A DNA stretch of 64,000 bases from Melittangium boletus DSM 14713 (GCF_002305855.1 NZ_CP022163.1:5022292-5086291); one strand, 5' to 3'. Positions 1 through 9,918 are shown, counted from the stretch's first letter. Notes: generated by a model not told the origin, from the letters alone. Translations and numbers: made by a program.

Positions 1-399
1 GACCTGCCCATCGCCGCGGTGGCCGCCGCCGAGGGCCTGACCTTCTACTGGGGCGGCATCCTGCGCGCGCTCATCTTCACCGTGGCCGGCGGCAGCCTGC
101 TCCAGGTGGAACTCGTCAACGACGCGGACAAGCGGGTGCAGGCGGGCAAGGAAGCGCTGCTCAACGGGGACCTGGACGAGGCCCTGGCGCTCTTCCGCGA
201 GGCGCTGACCATGGACCGGGACAACGCCGGGGCGCACCTCAACGTGGGCGTGGCGCTCAAACTCAAGGGGGAGCGGGAGGCGGCGCTCGCCGCCTTCGAG
301 CGCGCCAAGGCGCTGGACCCCGAGGGCCCCCTGGGTGCCGAGGCCGAACGGCTCGCCGCGCCGCTGCGTCCCAAGGACACCGTGGCCCAGACGGGGTAG
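1..399 (+). CDS. TPR protein, C-terminal part (5' end outside window)
   Basis: The reading frame is open from the first base, so only the last 132 residues are visible and the start lies upstream. The visible part begins with a hydrophobic stretch, then carries two tetratricopeptide-like helical repeats (NGDLDEALALFREAL and KGEREAALAAFERAKALDP with the usual Ala/Gly/Pro positions). TPRs are protein-protein interaction scaffolds; no catalytic domain is seen here. The stop is followed after 4 nt by the GTG of the next gene, so the two are probably co-transcribed. The partner and the full domain layout cannot be judged. Confidence 0.75.
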   Translation, partial: DLPIAAVAAAEGLTFYWGGILRALIFTVAGGSLLQVELVNDADKRVQAGKEALLNGDLDEALALFREALTMDRDNAGAHLNVGVALKLKGEREAALAAFERAKALDPEGPLGAEAERLAAPLRPKDTVAQTG

Positions 400-403
400 G
401 CGC

Positions 404-1510
404 GTGCCCGGCGACGACGACTACCAGATGCTCGGGCCCGCCCGCGAGCGCTACTACCGGCTGGTGCTCGTGTTGGCCGAGTCCCGGTGGCAGGAGCGGC
501 TGCGGCGGGAGTTGCCGCTGCTGCGCGAGGTGCTCGTCCACCAGGAGGCATTGGACGCGCTGCTCGGCGCCGAGGCGTGGCCGGAGGGTCATTCCTCGGT
601 GAGGACCCTGTCCGAGGTGGCCTCGCTGCGTGAACAGCTCGTCCGGGACGTGGCCCGCAAGCTCGGGCGTGATCCCCACGAGCCCTTTGGCGTCCTGATG
701 CGGGCCCTGGAGGACTGGCTCATCACCCTGCCGCGCGAGGTCCCCGCCCACCTGCGGGAGGAGACCGCGCGGGAGTTGTTGCCGGACACCCTGCCCGCGC
801 TGCGTGACGCCCAGGTGTTCGGCGAGCGCCTGGAGTCCCTGTTCGCCCAGCCCCTGTTGCTCGCCGGACGGCTGCCCTTCTCCAACCGTCAGCGGGAGGA
901 GCTGGCCCTGGGGTGGCCCCGGGGCGAGGCGGCCCTGGCATCGCTCTGGCGGCGTTTGTCCGGCGTGGACGCGCGGGGGTTCATGGTGGCGGAGCTGCGC
1001 GAGCGGGCGGCTCTCGCTCCCGGGCGGGCGCCGTCCACGGGCCCCGAGCACCTGTTGCACGCGGAATACTGGTACCAGGAGGCACGGAGTCGGCTGACGC
1101 GGATGGCCCGGCTTCGGCTGGCCCCGCTCGAGCCCTCGCCCTCCGAGTGCCTGACGGTGATGTGGTGGCTCTTCGAGCGCGAGTACGTCCCTCAGGTGCG
1201 TTTGTTGCCCTCGGACACGCTCTCCGAGGCCCGGGCGGCCCTGATCGAGGTGGCCTACGAGTTGTGGGATGCCCAGCGCACGGACATTCCCGCGGACGAG
1301 CGGTGGACGACTCCGCGCTGGGCCCGCCTGGAGCGCCTGGCCGCGCGGGCCGATGAGGCCCGGAACGCGCCCGGAATCGAGCCGGTGCGCGAGGCCCTGC
1401 GCCAGCTCCTCCCGCGACACGGAAACGGCACGACCCGGACCCCGCGCGGATGGTGGACGACTCCCAGTCTGGTGGACCTGGTCCGCCAGGTGCGCGACGT
1501 GCTCGGCTAA
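404..1510 (+). CDS. Conserved hypothetical protein, 368 aa
   Basis: I do not recognise a family. The protein is soluble, Arg/Leu/Glu-rich and predicted mostly helical, with no signal peptide or membrane segment. The GTG at 404 was chosen because it lies 4 nt after the preceding stop; an in-frame GTG at 335 would overlap the TPR gene by 65 nt and an ATG at 428 is a later option. Its position directly after a TPR gene suggests translational coupling and a shared process. Codon use is typical of the region, which supports that it is a real gene. Confidence 0.7.
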   Translation: MPGDDDYQMLGPARERYYRLVLVLAESRWQERLRRELPLLREVLVHQEALDALLGAEAWPEGHSSVRTLSEVASLREQLVRDVARKLGRDPHEPFGVLMRALEDWLITLPREVPAHLREETARELLPDTLPALRDAQVFGERLESLFAQPLLLAGRLPFSNRQREELALGWPRGEAALASLWRRLSGVDARGFMVAELRERAALAPGRAPSTGPEHLLHAEYWYQEARSRLTRMARLRLAPLEPSPSECLTVMWWLFEREYVPQVRLLPSDTLSEARAALIEVAYELWDAQRTDIPADERWTTPRWARLERLAARADEARNAPGIEPVREALRQLLPRHGNGTTRTPRGWWTTPSLVDLVRQVRDVLG

Positions 1511-1586
1511 GCGTCCGAAACCCCCCGTCCAGGCGGTCTCCGGGCCCCCTTTCTGGCTGCCCTCCATCACCGGGGCGTCTGCGTTG

Positions 1587-1615
1587 TTGACGCTGGAAAA
1601 TCCGAGGGTTACGTA
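1587..1615 (+). promoter_or_regulatory. Candidate sigma-70 promoter of gyrA
   Basis: TTGACG (1587-1592) is followed after 17 nt by TACGTA (1610-1615), about 60 nt before the gyrA ATG. The -35 is a 5/6 match; the -10 is poor, so this is tentative. Confidence 0.4.
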
Positions 1616-1673
1616 CCCATATCCTCTTTGGAGAGGCCCCCTCGGGCGGGCCTGTCCCCGACCCCGCGAAATC

Positions 1674-4421
1674 ATGGCCGACGACACCACCGACAAGCCG
1701 GCAACGCCCCCCGCGCCTCCTCCGGGCAGTGTGGGGGAACTCATCCCCGTCAACATCGAAGACGAGATGCGCCGCTCATATCTCGACTACTCGATGTCCG
1801 TCATCGTCGGGCGCGCCCTGCCCGACGTGCGTGACGGCCTCAAACCCGTGCATCGCCGCGTCCTCTACGCGATGAACGACCTGGGCAACCTCCACAACCG
1901 CGCCTACAAGAAGAGCGCGCGCGTGGTGGGTGACGTCATCGGTAAGTACCACCCCCACGGCGATGCCTCCGTCTACGAGGCCATGGTGCGGCTCGCGCAG
2001 GAGTGGTCCCTGCGCTACCTGCTCGTGGACGGCCAGGGCAACTTCGGCTCGGTGGACGGCGACTCCCCCGCGGCCATGCGCTACACGGAAGTGCGCATGG
2101 AGCGGCTGGCCGAGGAGATGCTGGCCGACATCGAGAAGGAGACCGTCGACTTCGGTCCCAACTACGACGACTCGCTGCTCGAGCCGCTCGTGCTCCCCAC
2201 CAAGTTCCCCAACCTGCTCGTCAACGGCAGCACGGGCATCGCCGTGGGCATGACCACCAACATCCCGCCCCACAACATGGGCGAGGTGCTCGATGGCACG
2301 CTGCACCTCATCGACCATCCGGATTGCACCGTCCGCGACCTGATGCAGTTCATCCCCGGGCCGGATTTCCCCACCGCCGGCATCATCACCGGCCGCGAGG
2401 GGATTCTGCGCGCCTACGAGACGGGCCGCGGGCAGATCACCGTCCGCGCGCGCACGGAGATCGAGACCTCCAAGAAGGGCGACCGCGAGAGCATCATCGT
2501 CACGGAACTCCCCTACCAGGTGAACAAGGCGCGGCTCATCGAGAAGATGGCCGACCTGGTGCGCGACAAGAAGCTCGAGGGCATCAGCGACCTGCGCGAC
2601 GAGAGCGACCGGCAGGGCATGCGCATCGTCATCGAGCTCAAGCGCGATGCCATGAGCGCCGTGGTGCTCAACAACCTGTTCGCCAGCACGCCCATGGAGA
2701 CCACGTTCGGCGCGGTGATGCTCGCCATCGACGCGGGCCAGCCGCGCACGCTCACGCTCAAGGAGCTGCTCGACCGCTTCATCTCGCACCGCCGCGACGT
2801 GGTGACGCGCCGCAGCCGCTACGAGCTGCGCAAGGCGCGCGCCCGCCGCCACATCGTCGAGGGCTTGCTCGTCGCGCAGGATCTCATCGACCTGGTGGTG
2901 AGCCTGATTCGCGCCTCGCGCGACCCGGACGAGGCGCGCTGGGGCCTCATGCACATCCTCTCGCCCTCGCTCTACGAGCACGAGCGCTTCCAGAATCTCC
3001 AGCGCATCGACTACGAGAAGGCCAAGGCGCAGATGGCGCTGCTCGAGTCGCGCGCGCGCGCCGAGGAGCCCAACTACTCGGGCCTGGAGCACCGCTACGA
3101 GGGCGCGGGCTTCAGCGAGGATCAGGCCAAGAACATCCTGGAGATGCGTCTGCAGCGCCTCACCGGCCTGCAGCGCGAGGAGCTGTTCCGCGAGCTCATC
3201 GACCTGGTGCGGGAGATCGCCCGTCTGGAGGACATCCTCGCCCACGAGTCCAGCCTGCTCAACGTCATCAAGGGCGAGCTGCGCGAGCTGCGCGAGCGCT
3301 ACGCCGACAAGCGCCGCACGGAGCTCGCCGGCGCGGCGGAGGAGATCACCAACGAGGACCTCATCGCCGAGGAGACCATGGTGGTGACGCTCTCGCACAC
3401 GGGCTACGTGAAGCGCTCGCCCTTGAGCGAGTACCGGGCGCAGAAGCGCGGAGGCCGCGGCAAGACGGGGGCGACGACGAAGGAGGACGACTTCGTCACG
3501 GACCTCTTCGTGGCGAGCACCCACGCCTTCCTCATGCCCATCAGCAACAAGGGCCGGCTCTACTCGCTCAAGGTGCACGAGCTGCCGCTCGCGGGCCGCA
3601 CGTCGCGTGGCAAGGCCATCATCAACCTGGTGCAGTTCGGCGAGGGCGAGCGGCTGGCCCAGGTGTTGGTGACGCGCGAGTTCGGCGAGAACCAGTTCGT
3701 CTTCTTCGTGACGAAGCGGGGCGTGGTGAAGCGCACGGACCTGTCGTCGTTCGCCAACGTGCGGTCCAGCGGCATCATCGCGCTGGGCATCGACGAGGGG
3801 GATGAGCTGGTCGCGGTGAAGATCACCGACGGCTCCAAGGACATCCTCCTGTCCACCGCCACCGGCATGAGCATCCGCTTCCCCGAGCAGGAGGTGCGCT
3901 CCATGGGCCGCCAGGCCTACGGCGTGAAGGGAATCACGCTGGAGGAGGGCGACGAGGTGGTGGGCGCCGACGTGGTGGAGAAGGACACCACCATCCTCAC
4001 GGTGACGGAGAACGGCTACGGCAAGCGGACCCAGGAGACCGAGTACCGGCAGCAGGGCCGTGGCGGCAAGGGCATCATCGACATCAAGACCACCGAGCGG
4101 AATGGCAAGGTGGTGGGCCTGGTCCCGGTGACGGACAAGACCGAGGTGATGCTGGTGACCAACGGCGGCATGCTCATTCGCATGAAGGCGAAGGAGATTT
4201 CCGTCATTGGCCGCAACACGCAGGGCGTGCGGCTCATCGCGCTGGAGAGCGCCGAGGAGAAGGTGACGGGCATCTCCATCCTGCCCGAGTCGGAGCAGAG
4301 CGAGGACGAGGTGGAAGCGGCCGAGCCAGCGGCCGCTGGGCCCGCCGAGACGCCCGAGGCCGCCGAGCCCGCCGCTCCCGAGACGCCTGGTTCCTCCGCG
4401 CCGGAGTCCGAGCCGAGCTGA
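1674..4421 (+). CDS. gyrA: DNA gyrase subunit A
   Basis: GyrA is the breakage-reunion subunit of gyrase (GyrA2GyrB2), which introduces negative supercoils using ATP. The 915-residue product has the N-terminal winged-helix/tower region with the catalytic tyrosine in AAMRYTEVR (Y137), and a C-terminal beta-pinwheel domain with a GyrA-box-like QKRGGRG near 3450, which favours GyrA over ParC. A Pro/Ala/Glu-rich acidic tail of about 50 residues ends the protein. The ATG at 1674 was chosen because homology starts about 25 residues later; the frame is open further upstream but without family similarity. The quinolone region reads GDASVYE, so Ala98 stands where E. coli has Ser83 and Glu102 where it has Asp87. 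Confidence 0.96.
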   Translation: MADDTTDKPATPPAPPPGSVGELIPVNIEDEMRRSYLDYSMSVIVGRALPDVRDGLKPVHRRVLYAMNDLGNLHNRAYKKSARVVGDVIGKYHPHGDASVYEAMVRLAQEWSLRYLLVDGQGNFGSVDGDSPAAMRYTEVRMERLAEEMLADIEKETVDFGPNYDDSLLEPLVLPTKFPNLLVNGSTGIAVGMTTNIPPHNMGEVLDGTLHLIDHPDCTVRDLMQFIPGPDFPTAGIITGREGILRAYETGRGQITVRARTEIETSKKGDRESIIVTELPYQVNKARLIEKMADLVRDKKLEGISDLRDESDRQGMRIVIELKRDAMSAVVLNNLFASTPMETTFGAVMLAIDAGQPRTLTLKELLDRFISHRRDVVTRRSRYELRKARARRHIVEGLLVAQDLIDLVVSLIRASRDPDEARWGLMHILSPSLYEHERFQNLQRIDYEKAKAQMALLESRARAEEPNYSGLEHRYEGAGFSEDQAKNILEMRLQRLTGLQREELFRELIDLVREIARLEDILAHESSLLNVIKGELRELRERYADKRRTELAGAAEEITNEDLIAEETMVVTLSHTGYVKRSPLSEYRAQKRGGRGKTGATTKEDDFVTDLFVASTHAFLMPISNKGRLYSLKVHELPLAGRTSRGKAIINLVQFGEGERLAQVLVTREFGENQFVFFVTKRGVVKRTDLSSFANVRSSGIIALGIDEGDELVAVKITDGSKDILLSTATGMSIRFPEQEVRSMGRQAYGVKGITLEEGDEVVGADVVEKDTTILTVTENGYGKRTQETEYRQQGRGGKGIIDIKTTERNGKVVGLVPVTDKTEVMLVTNGGMLIRMKAKEISVIGRNTQGVRLIALESAEEKVTGISILPESEQSEDEVEAAEPAAAGPAETPEAAEPAAPETPGSSAPESEPS

Positions 4422-4446
4422 CCTGACACACGCATGAAGACGCCGG

Positions 4447-4481
4447 GGGCCGGGGCCGAGGATTCTCTCCTCCCCCGGCCC
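4447..4481 (+). terminator. Hairpin after gyrA
   Basis: GGGCCGGGG (4447-4455) pairs with CCCCGGCCC (4473-4481) across a 17-nt loop, 25 nt after the gyrA stop. There is no T tract, so it is a weak intrinsic terminator at best. Confidence 0.45.
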
Positions 4482-4660
4482 TCGTCGCGTCTGGCGCCGG
4501 GGACCCTCGCGGGCGGGTTTCTGCCCGATATCCATCCCTCCGGCGGCGGTGGACGTCTGGCTTTGGACGCTCCCCTCGGACTTGCTTGGATTCTTAGATT
4601 GCGGATTCAGTCAGTCCTTGGCCGCTATTTGAATTCGCCCATCGAGGGGGGCTCTTACTC

Positions 4661-6169
4661 ATGCGTTTCTCGTGTCTTCTGGCCGTGACGGGCGCCGTGG
4701 TGTTCGGCGCGTGCGCTCAATCCATGGAGCCGCCGTCGGGCGGCTCGCTCCTCCCGGTGTCCGTGCATCCGGAACGCCGGGGCATCGGGCTGATCCCCCT
4801 GGACGCGACGGCCCTGGAGACATCCGAGGAAAAAGCCTACGTGGTGGACCCCCGGCGCTCGTTGGTGGTGACGGACGAGGTCATCCTGGCGCGCTTCTCC
4901 TTCGAGGAGGTGATGCAGCAACTGGTGGCGCAGAGCAAGGTGGCGAAGCTCACGCCCTTGCAGCTCTACCAGGAGTGGTGGGACACCCAGCGGCGCTCGC
5001 CCGGGCTGGGCCTGGGGGGATCGCACTGCGATGATCAGCCGCTCGGGGATGGCACGTCGAGCCTCAATGGCTTCTCGTACGCCTGCCCTCGCACCGAGGG
5101 CAACCAGGCGAAGGAGGATCCCTTCTTGTCCCCGGGGACCAACCTCGCGGCGTATGTGCCCATTGGTCTCATCAACCGCTTCGACCTGGCGGCGAAGGAT
5201 GGGAGTGATTGTGGCGAGTACCGCATCATCTTCGCGCGTCGCTCGGGTCTCACCCAGAGCAACAACCGCAACCTGATCGCCTTCGAGAGTGTGCTGCCCA
5301 ATCCCAACCCCAAGAAGGGGCTGAAGGGCTGCCAGGACGTGGCGCTCTTCTGGGCGAAGCTGTCCAAGGAGTCCAACGCGCAAGAGCGAGCGGACGACCT
5401 GCACGACTTCTACTTCAAGGGCTACAAGGACTTTCCGCCCGCCCTCCACATCGACAACCTGGGCAACGCCCAGAATCGTACCACCGGACAGGTGCGCACG
5501 AACCAGTTCATGCAGGCGCTGTGGACGCTGCGCGAGTTCCGCGTGCGCAAGCAGTGCGTGGGCAAGACGTGCGCGCTGCGCTTCGTGCCCGACACGGTGA
5601 AGGGCAGCCCCGCCGGGGTGCTCTTCAGCGTCAAGACGAGCCATGGTCGGCAGGAGGACTTCGCCCAGTTCCTCACCTCGCGGATGGAGACGCTGGCCAT
5701 CGGTGATCTCTTCCGCTTCGACCTCGCGAGCGATGAGCGCTTCAACAGTGGACAGAGCCGTTCGAGCGGAACGGATGACCTCTATTCCTTCCAGATGGGC
5801 AAGGGGGCGAGCCCGCTGCGCACGCGGATCCAGGCGAGCTTGGATGCCCTGGGCAGCTCGCTCACGCCCAACCAGATCGTCGCCCGGGCGCAGGTGCTCT
5901 CATGCTCGGGCTGTCACCAGTTCAGTACGGGAATGAACCTGGGCGGGGGCCTCATTTGGCCCACCAAGTCCTCTTCGTTCGAATTCGTGCACGTGAGCGA
6001 GCGCACCCACGAAATGGGTCCGGACGGGCGCCGTTATGCCATTTCGGAGGCACTGGAAGGCGTCTTCATGCCCCAGCGGAAACAGGTCCTGGAGGCGTAC
6101 CTCAATGGCGCCGCGTCCTTCCAGCTCCTCCCGGGCATGTCGGCGGAGCGGGGAGACGGGGAGGACTGA
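4661..6169 (+). CDS. Lipoprotein with a single CXXCH heme-type motif
   Basis: The 502-residue protein starts with a type II signal peptide (lipobox-like FGAC, Cys18), so it should be anchored in a membrane outside the cytoplasm. Near the C-terminus is CSGCH, the covalent heme-attachment signature of c-type cytochromes, followed by several Met residues that might serve as axial ligand. No other cytochrome fold is recognisable and several extra cysteines are present, so heme binding is inference. The first ATG after a purine-rich stretch (GAGGGGGG) gives a proper signal sequence. It stands alone between gyrA and a small membrane gene. It looks like a lineage-specific family. Confidence 0.75.
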   Translation: MRFSCLLAVTGAVVFGACAQSMEPPSGGSLLPVSVHPERRGIGLIPLDATALETSEEKAYVVDPRRSLVVTDEVILARFSFEEVMQQLVAQSKVAKLTPLQLYQEWWDTQRRSPGLGLGGSHCDDQPLGDGTSSLNGFSYACPRTEGNQAKEDPFLSPGTNLAAYVPIGLINRFDLAAKDGSDCGEYRIIFARRSGLTQSNNRNLIAFESVLPNPNPKKGLKGCQDVALFWAKLSKESNAQERADDLHDFYFKGYKDFPPALHIDNLGNAQNRTTGQVRTNQFMQALWTLREFRVRKQCVGKTCALRFVPDTVKGSPAGVLFSVKTSHGRQEDFAQFLTSRMETLAIGDLFRFDLASDERFNSGQSRSSGTDDLYSFQMGKGASPLRTRIQASLDALGSSLTPNQIVARAQVLSCSGCHQFSTGMNLGGGLIWPTKSSSFEFVHVSERTHEMGPDGRRYAISEALEGVFMPQRKQVLEAYLNGAASFQLLPGMSAERGDGED

Positions 6170-6253
6170 CCGACGGTCGTACGGAGACCGTGCGGCCAGG
6201 CGGCTCCCGGGGGCTCACGCAATGGGAGGCGCCTTCCCTCCGTAGGGAAGGAC

Positions 6254-6550
6254 ATGAATGTCTCCGGTCTTCGAGTTCTCGGAACGCGGTTCTTCCGTTA
6301 CGTGCGAGACCCCCGGGTCCCGCGCTGGCGGCGGTTCGCGGGCCTGTTCGCCGTGGCCTATTTCCTCTTCCCGCTGGACGTGGTGCCGGACTTCCTGCCC
6401 TTGGTGGGTTGGTTGGACGACCTGGGCGTGTTGTCCGCGGCGGCCTGGTTCATGATGCGCGAGATGGAGCGCTACCAGCCGGGGCCCTCGGGATGGCCGA
6501 CGCCGCTCACCGGCCCCTCGGCCGAGAGGACCCCGCTGCGCGGCGGCTGA
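6254..6550 (+). CDS. YkvA/DUF1232 family membrane protein
   Basis: The 98-residue protein matches the YkvA (DUF1232) signature: basic residues followed by a hydrophobic helix with YFLFPLDVVPDFLP and a second helix after GWLDDLGVL. Family members are small membrane-associated proteins of unknown function, often near stress or signalling genes. The ATG at 6254 begins 10 residues before the first basic patch. It ends in a short Pro/Arg-rich tail and is convergent with the VIT/VWA gene, whose stop lies 25 nt away. Confidence 0.8.
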   Translation: MNVSGLRVLGTRFFRYVRDPRVPRWRRFAGLFAVAYFLFPLDVVPDFLPLVGWLDDLGVLSAAAWFMMREMERYQPGPSGWPTPLTGPSAERTPLRGG

Positions 6551-6575
6551 GCGGGGCCCCTCGCCTTCCCTCGTT

Positions 6576-9059
6576 TCACCTGCGGGCGAGGGCGTCCACG
6601 TGCTGGCGCAACTCGTTCTCGTTCTCCAGCCGGGCGGGGAGTCCGGCCAGGGGCTTGGCGGCCTGGGAGATGCGTCCCCGGGTCCGCGGGCCCGCGGACA
6701 CGAGCCACGCCACGCCCAGGGCCAGCTCGGCCACGTCGGAGGCCTTGTCCAGCGACGGCATCAGCGCGAGCAGGGCCTCCACCGCTTTCTTCACCTGCGC
6801 GCCATGGAGGGGATGGGTGCTGGTGATGCCCTGGCGCAGCAGCTCCAGCAGGGCGAGCGCGGTGGCTCGTGCCTGACGCACGGGCTCGGTGCCCACGCCC
6901 TGACCGGCCCACAGGCCACTGGCGAGCTGCTGCCCGAGCAGCGCCACGCCGCCCTCCTCCAGGGCTGGCTCATCGCGGGAGGCATCCGAGGCCTCGTGGA
7001 GCACCCGGCGCAGCTCGTCCGCGGCCTCCTCGACCGCGAGCACCTCTTCCCTGGCCGAGAGCTTCTTGGACTCCTTCTTCAGCAGGGCGCGCGCGGGAGC
7101 GGGAGCGGCCGGAGCGGGAGCGGCGGGCGCGGGAGGCGGCGGCATGGCTCCACTGGCCATGGGAGCGGGAGCCCTCGCCCGAGACACGCCCATGCCGGGG
7201 GCCATCGGCTTGCCTCGGGCCATCTGGGGAGCGGCTTCCCGCTCGACCGGTGCCTGGCCGAACATCGCCCAGCCCGCGGGGGCATGGACGGGGATGACGC
7301 GCGTCTCGGGCTGTCCCGAGGCGCGGCGCTCGCCGGTGCGCTCCTCCACCACCACGAACGAGGTGTAGGGCGTGACGAGGCCGTGCGCGAGCGCGAGCTG
7401 GATGATGCGTCCCCGAAGGGCCTCGGCCCGACGGCCCACGAGCGCGGCGTCCTGCCAACCCCGGATGCGCTCGGCGGCCCACAGCTTCTCCACCGCGGGC
7501 CGCTCGCTCACGGCGGGGAAGTCCACGGGGATGGAGAGCGAGAACGTCTCCGCGCCCGCGCGCCCCTTGAGCACCACCGTGCCCTTGCCGGGCGTGGCGT
7601 AGCGGCCGAGGAGGCTCCACGGCGTGCCGTCCACGAGCGGTGGCGGCTCGGCGGGTGCCAGCTCCAGGGCCTCCACGCCCTCGAAGCGCACCTCCACGTT
7701 CGTGACGCGGGGCGGGAGCGCGCGGGAGAACTGAGCCACCACCTTGTCGTCGATGCGCTCGCCGGGGTGGATGAACTCCACCGCGCCGCCCGTCTGCCGC
7801 GCCAGGTCCTTGAGCAGCACGTCACTCACGTTGGTGCCGATGCCAAAGGAATACAGACGCGCCGACTGGCGGGTGGCCAGCACCGCCTGGAGGATTTCCG
7901 CCTCGTTGCCCACCTGGCCATCGGTGAGCAGCACCACCACGCCGTCCGGCGCGGAGCGCACCGCGGCGCGCAGGGGCTCGAGCAGTTCCGTTCCACCGTC
8001 GGCGCGCAGTGCCGCCACCCAGCTGTCCGCCTGCTCCAGCGTGCGCTGCGTGAACGTCACGGGCTCGGGCGAGAAGAGGCGGAAGGAATTCGAGAAGGCG
8101 ATGACGTTGAAGCGGTCTCCCTCGCGCAGGTGGCGCAGGCACAGCCGGAGCGCGCCCTGGGCCTGGGGCAGGCTCGCGCCCTCCATGGAGCCCGACACGT
8201 CCACCACGAACACCACCTCCTGGCGTTTCGGAGCCTGGGCCATGCCCAGCAGGTCCGGCACCACGGTGAGAGCGAAGGTGCCCGGCTCCTCGCCCCGGCG
8301 GTGGGCGACGAGCGGCGTGAAGGGCGCGCTCGTGTCGGGGCTCCGGATGTTGAGCACGAGATCCCGATCCAGCGCCACGTGGGGCTGGGTGAGCGTCACG
8401 CGCGTGCCGTTGTCCGTACGGGAGAGGCCCAGCGTGTGCGAGGGGCTTTCCACCACCACCTCGCGGCCGAGCGAGACGAGCAGTTCCAGGGTGAGGCCAT
8501 AGCGCGCGTCGCCCACGGGCGGGGTGATGCGGTCGGCGTCGGGCACGCGATGGGTGGGCTCGGCGGTGCCCGGAGCGGTGCGGTCCCCGGAGGGCGTGCC
8601 GGGTATGTAGCGGGGCGCCACGAGGGTGGGCAGGGCCCAGCGCACGCAGCCTTCCTCCACCTGGATGGCCTGGAGGAATTCCACCTCCACGATCGTCTCC
8701 TCACCGGGCAGCAGGTTGCCCACCTGGGCGGTGAAGACATTGGGCCGCTCTTGATCCAACAGCGCGGCGCCATGGCCCGCCGTCACCGCGTCGTCGTAGG
8801 TCTGGAAGGCCTTCTCCCGCTCCTGGATGATGGCGCGCACGTGCCGGCCGGCGCACTCGAGTGAGAAGGCGGTGAGGGTGGCGTCGGAGGGCAGCGGAAA
8901 GACATACACGGCCTCGATGGGGGCGCGCTCGGTGTTGCGGTAGCGCTGGCGGACGCGCACCCGGGCATGGCCTCCCAGGAGTTCTCCCGTGACATCCACG
9001 CCCTGAAGGGCCACCTGGGCACCACCGCGCGTATACAGACCGGTCTTCTCGTCGTGCAT
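6576..9059 (-). CDS. VIT and von Willebrand A domain protein
   Basis: The 827-residue protein has an N-terminal VIT domain (about 1-135), a von Willebrand factor A domain (about 280-455) with an intact MIDAS motif D287-V-S289-G-S291, a further beta-rich region, an Ala/Pro linker (about 630-670) and a helical C-terminal region. The layout resembles inter-alpha-trypsin inhibitor heavy chains. In bacteria VIT/VWA proteins are metal-dependent adhesion or scaffold proteins of mostly unknown role. No signal peptide is evident, so the site of action is unclear. The ATG lies 4 nt after the merR stop with an AGGAAAGG ribosome site, so the two genes form an operon. Confidence 0.88.
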   Translation of the reverse strand: MHDEKTGLYTRGGAQVALQGVDVTGELLGGHARVRVRQRYRNTERAPIEAVYVFPLPSDATLTAFSLECAGRHVRAIIQEREKAFQTYDDAVTAGHGAALLDQERPNVFTAQVGNLLPGEETIVEVEFLQAIQVEEGCVRWALPTLVAPRYIPGTPSGDRTAPGTAEPTHRVPDADRITPPVGDARYGLTLELLVSLGREVVVESPSHTLGLSRTDNGTRVTLTQPHVALDRDLVLNIRSPDTSAPFTPLVAHRRGEEPGTFALTVVPDLLGMAQAPKRQEVVFVVDVSGSMEGASLPQAQGALRLCLRHLREGDRFNVIAFSNSFRLFSPEPVTFTQRTLEQADSWVAALRADGGTELLEPLRAAVRSAPDGVVVLLTDGQVGNEAEILQAVLATRQSARLYSFGIGTNVSDVLLKDLARQTGGAVEFIHPGERIDDKVVAQFSRALPPRVTNVEVRFEGVEALELAPAEPPPLVDGTPWSLLGRYATPGKGTVVLKGRAGAETFSLSIPVDFPAVSERPAVEKLWAAERIRGWQDAALVGRRAEALRGRIIQLALAHGLVTPYTSFVVVEERTGERRASGQPETRVIPVHAPAGWAMFGQAPVEREAAPQMARGKPMAPGMGVSRARAPAPMASGAMPPPPAPAAPAPAAPAPARALLKKESKKLSAREEVLAVEEAADELRRVLHEASDASRDEPALEEGGVALLGQQLASGLWAGQGVGTEPVRQARATALALLELLRQGITSTHPLHGAQVKKAVEALLALMPSLDKASDVAELALGVAWLVSAGPRTRGRISQAAKPLAGLPARLENENELRQHVDALARR

Positions 9060-9063
9060 GTCT

Positions 9064-9543
9064 CTACCTTTCCTGGGTCTTCTGGATGAGGGCTCGCAGG
9101 TGCTCCGCGAGGTCCCGGGTCTTCGCGTCCGCCGTGTCGGCCAGGTGCAGCTCCAGCCCTGGGGCCAGCTCCCATCGGCGCCATCCCGTGGCGTGGGCGG
9201 GGGGCGGAGAGGGCGGTGCCGTGGCCGGGGGAGGACGGGGGGCGGGCGGGGGCGGCACCGTCGCGCTCGCGCTCTCGCTCTCGGCGAGCGCCCGGATCCC
9301 CTCGGCGTCCAATCGCGCCAGCTCCACCTGGATGGCGTCGAGGGGCAGGAAGCGGGCCTGCAGGACGCGGATGGCCTTGAGTCGCAGCAGGTGCTCCTCC
9401 CCGTACACCGTGTCCGGCCCCTTGAAGGGGGGAGCGGGCACCAGGCCGCGCTGGACGTAGTAGCGCACGGTCCTCGGGCTCACGCCCACCGCCTCGGCCA
9501 GCTCCGAGAGTTTCCACCCCACCTGTGTCTTCGGCGTGCTCAC
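9064..9543 (-). CDS. MerR-family transcriptional regulator
   Basis: The protein (159 aa from GTG 9543) begins with a winged helix-turn-helix of MerR type (KLSELAEAVGVSPRTVRYYV), the usual arginine-rich wing and a helical segment, then a Pro/Ala-rich linker and a short C-terminal domain. The metal-sensing cysteines of MerR/CueR and a B12-binding domain as in CarA/CarH are absent, so the signal is unknown. The frame is open further up to a TTG at 9579, but that codon lies inside the -35 element; the GTG at 9543 falls almost at the predicted transcription start, suggesting a leaderless message. It is co-transcribed with the VIT/VWA gene, its likely target. Confidence 0.87.
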   Translation of the reverse strand: MSTPKTQVGWKLSELAEAVGVSPRTVRYYVQRGLVPAPPFKGPDTVYGEEHLLRLKAIRVLQARFLPLDAIQVELARLDAEGIRALAESESASATVPPPPAPRPPPATAPPSPPPAHATGWRRWELAPGLELHLADTADAKTRDLAEHLRALIQKTQER

Positions 9544-9547
9544 GAAC

Positions 9548-9607
9548 CTGACAGTATGTCTCGACAGTCTTGGTGTCAAGAAGCCGCTGTCGATTCGCCA
9601 CTGTCGG
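9548..9607 (-). promoter_or_regulatory. merR promoter and symmetric operator array
   Basis: Read on the minus strand, TTGACA (9579-9574) and TACTGT (9556-9551) are separated by 17 nt, a good sigma-70 promoter with start near 9544. Around it lie four heptamers: CCGACAG (9607-9601), TCGACAG (9593-9587), CTGTCGA (9567-9561) and CTGTCAG (9554-9548). The outer and inner pairs are mirror images about a 19-nt centre, with 7-nt and 6-nt spacers. The inner downstream copy lies between -35 and -10, where MerR proteins bind, so autoregulation is likely. Confidence 0.65.
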
Positions 9608-9711
9608 GATGTCGCGTCCGCATCCGATGCCGGACGGAGTGGGCGGGGGCGCGTTGCCGTGGCGGGAGGGCGTCCCTACGGTGGGGCGAGGTCCTTTCCA
9701 GGGGAGAACGC

Positions 9712-9918
9712 ATGCGTCGTGCGCTGCTCATCGCGGTGGGTGTGGTGGTTGGGGTCGTGGCGTGCCGGACGACGCAGCCGCCGGGGACGGAGTTGGCGAC
9801 GCCCATCCAGGGGGCGGGGGACGTGAATCCGGGCAGTATCGTCCCGGCCGAGCCTCCCGGGCCCACGGGTCCTCTGACGTTCGGAGACGGGGGGACCCCC
9901 TCGGTCCCCGAGCCCTGA
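9712..9918 (+). CDS. Small lipoprotein, 68 aa
   Basis: A short product with a clear signal peptide and lipobox (GVVAC, Cys18), followed by a low-complexity Pro/Gly/Thr-rich tail of 50 residues without recognisable domain. The ATG at 9712 is preceded by AGGGGAGA, a good ribosome site. It is divergent from the merR operon and upstream of the amidohydrolase gene. Function is unknown; the tail could be a short surface or periplasmic spacer. Confidence 0.65.
   Translation: MRRALLIAVGVVVGVVACRTTQPPGTELATPIQGAGDVNPGSIVPAEPPGPTGPLTFGDGGTPSVPEP

Noticed and set aside
1776..4535. A 919-codon minus-strand frame opposite gyrA
   Set aside because: Antisense shadow of gyrA with repetitive Leu/Arg/His/Val composition and no recognisable domain.
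4434..4688. 84-codon plus-strand frame after gyrA
   Set aside because: Begins in the terminator hairpin, overlaps the start of the CXXCH lipoprotein gene and has no homology or codon bias.
9544..9579. Longer start (TTG 9579) for the MerR regulator
   Set aside because: The extra codons overlap the -35 and -10 elements and encode no MerR-like residues.
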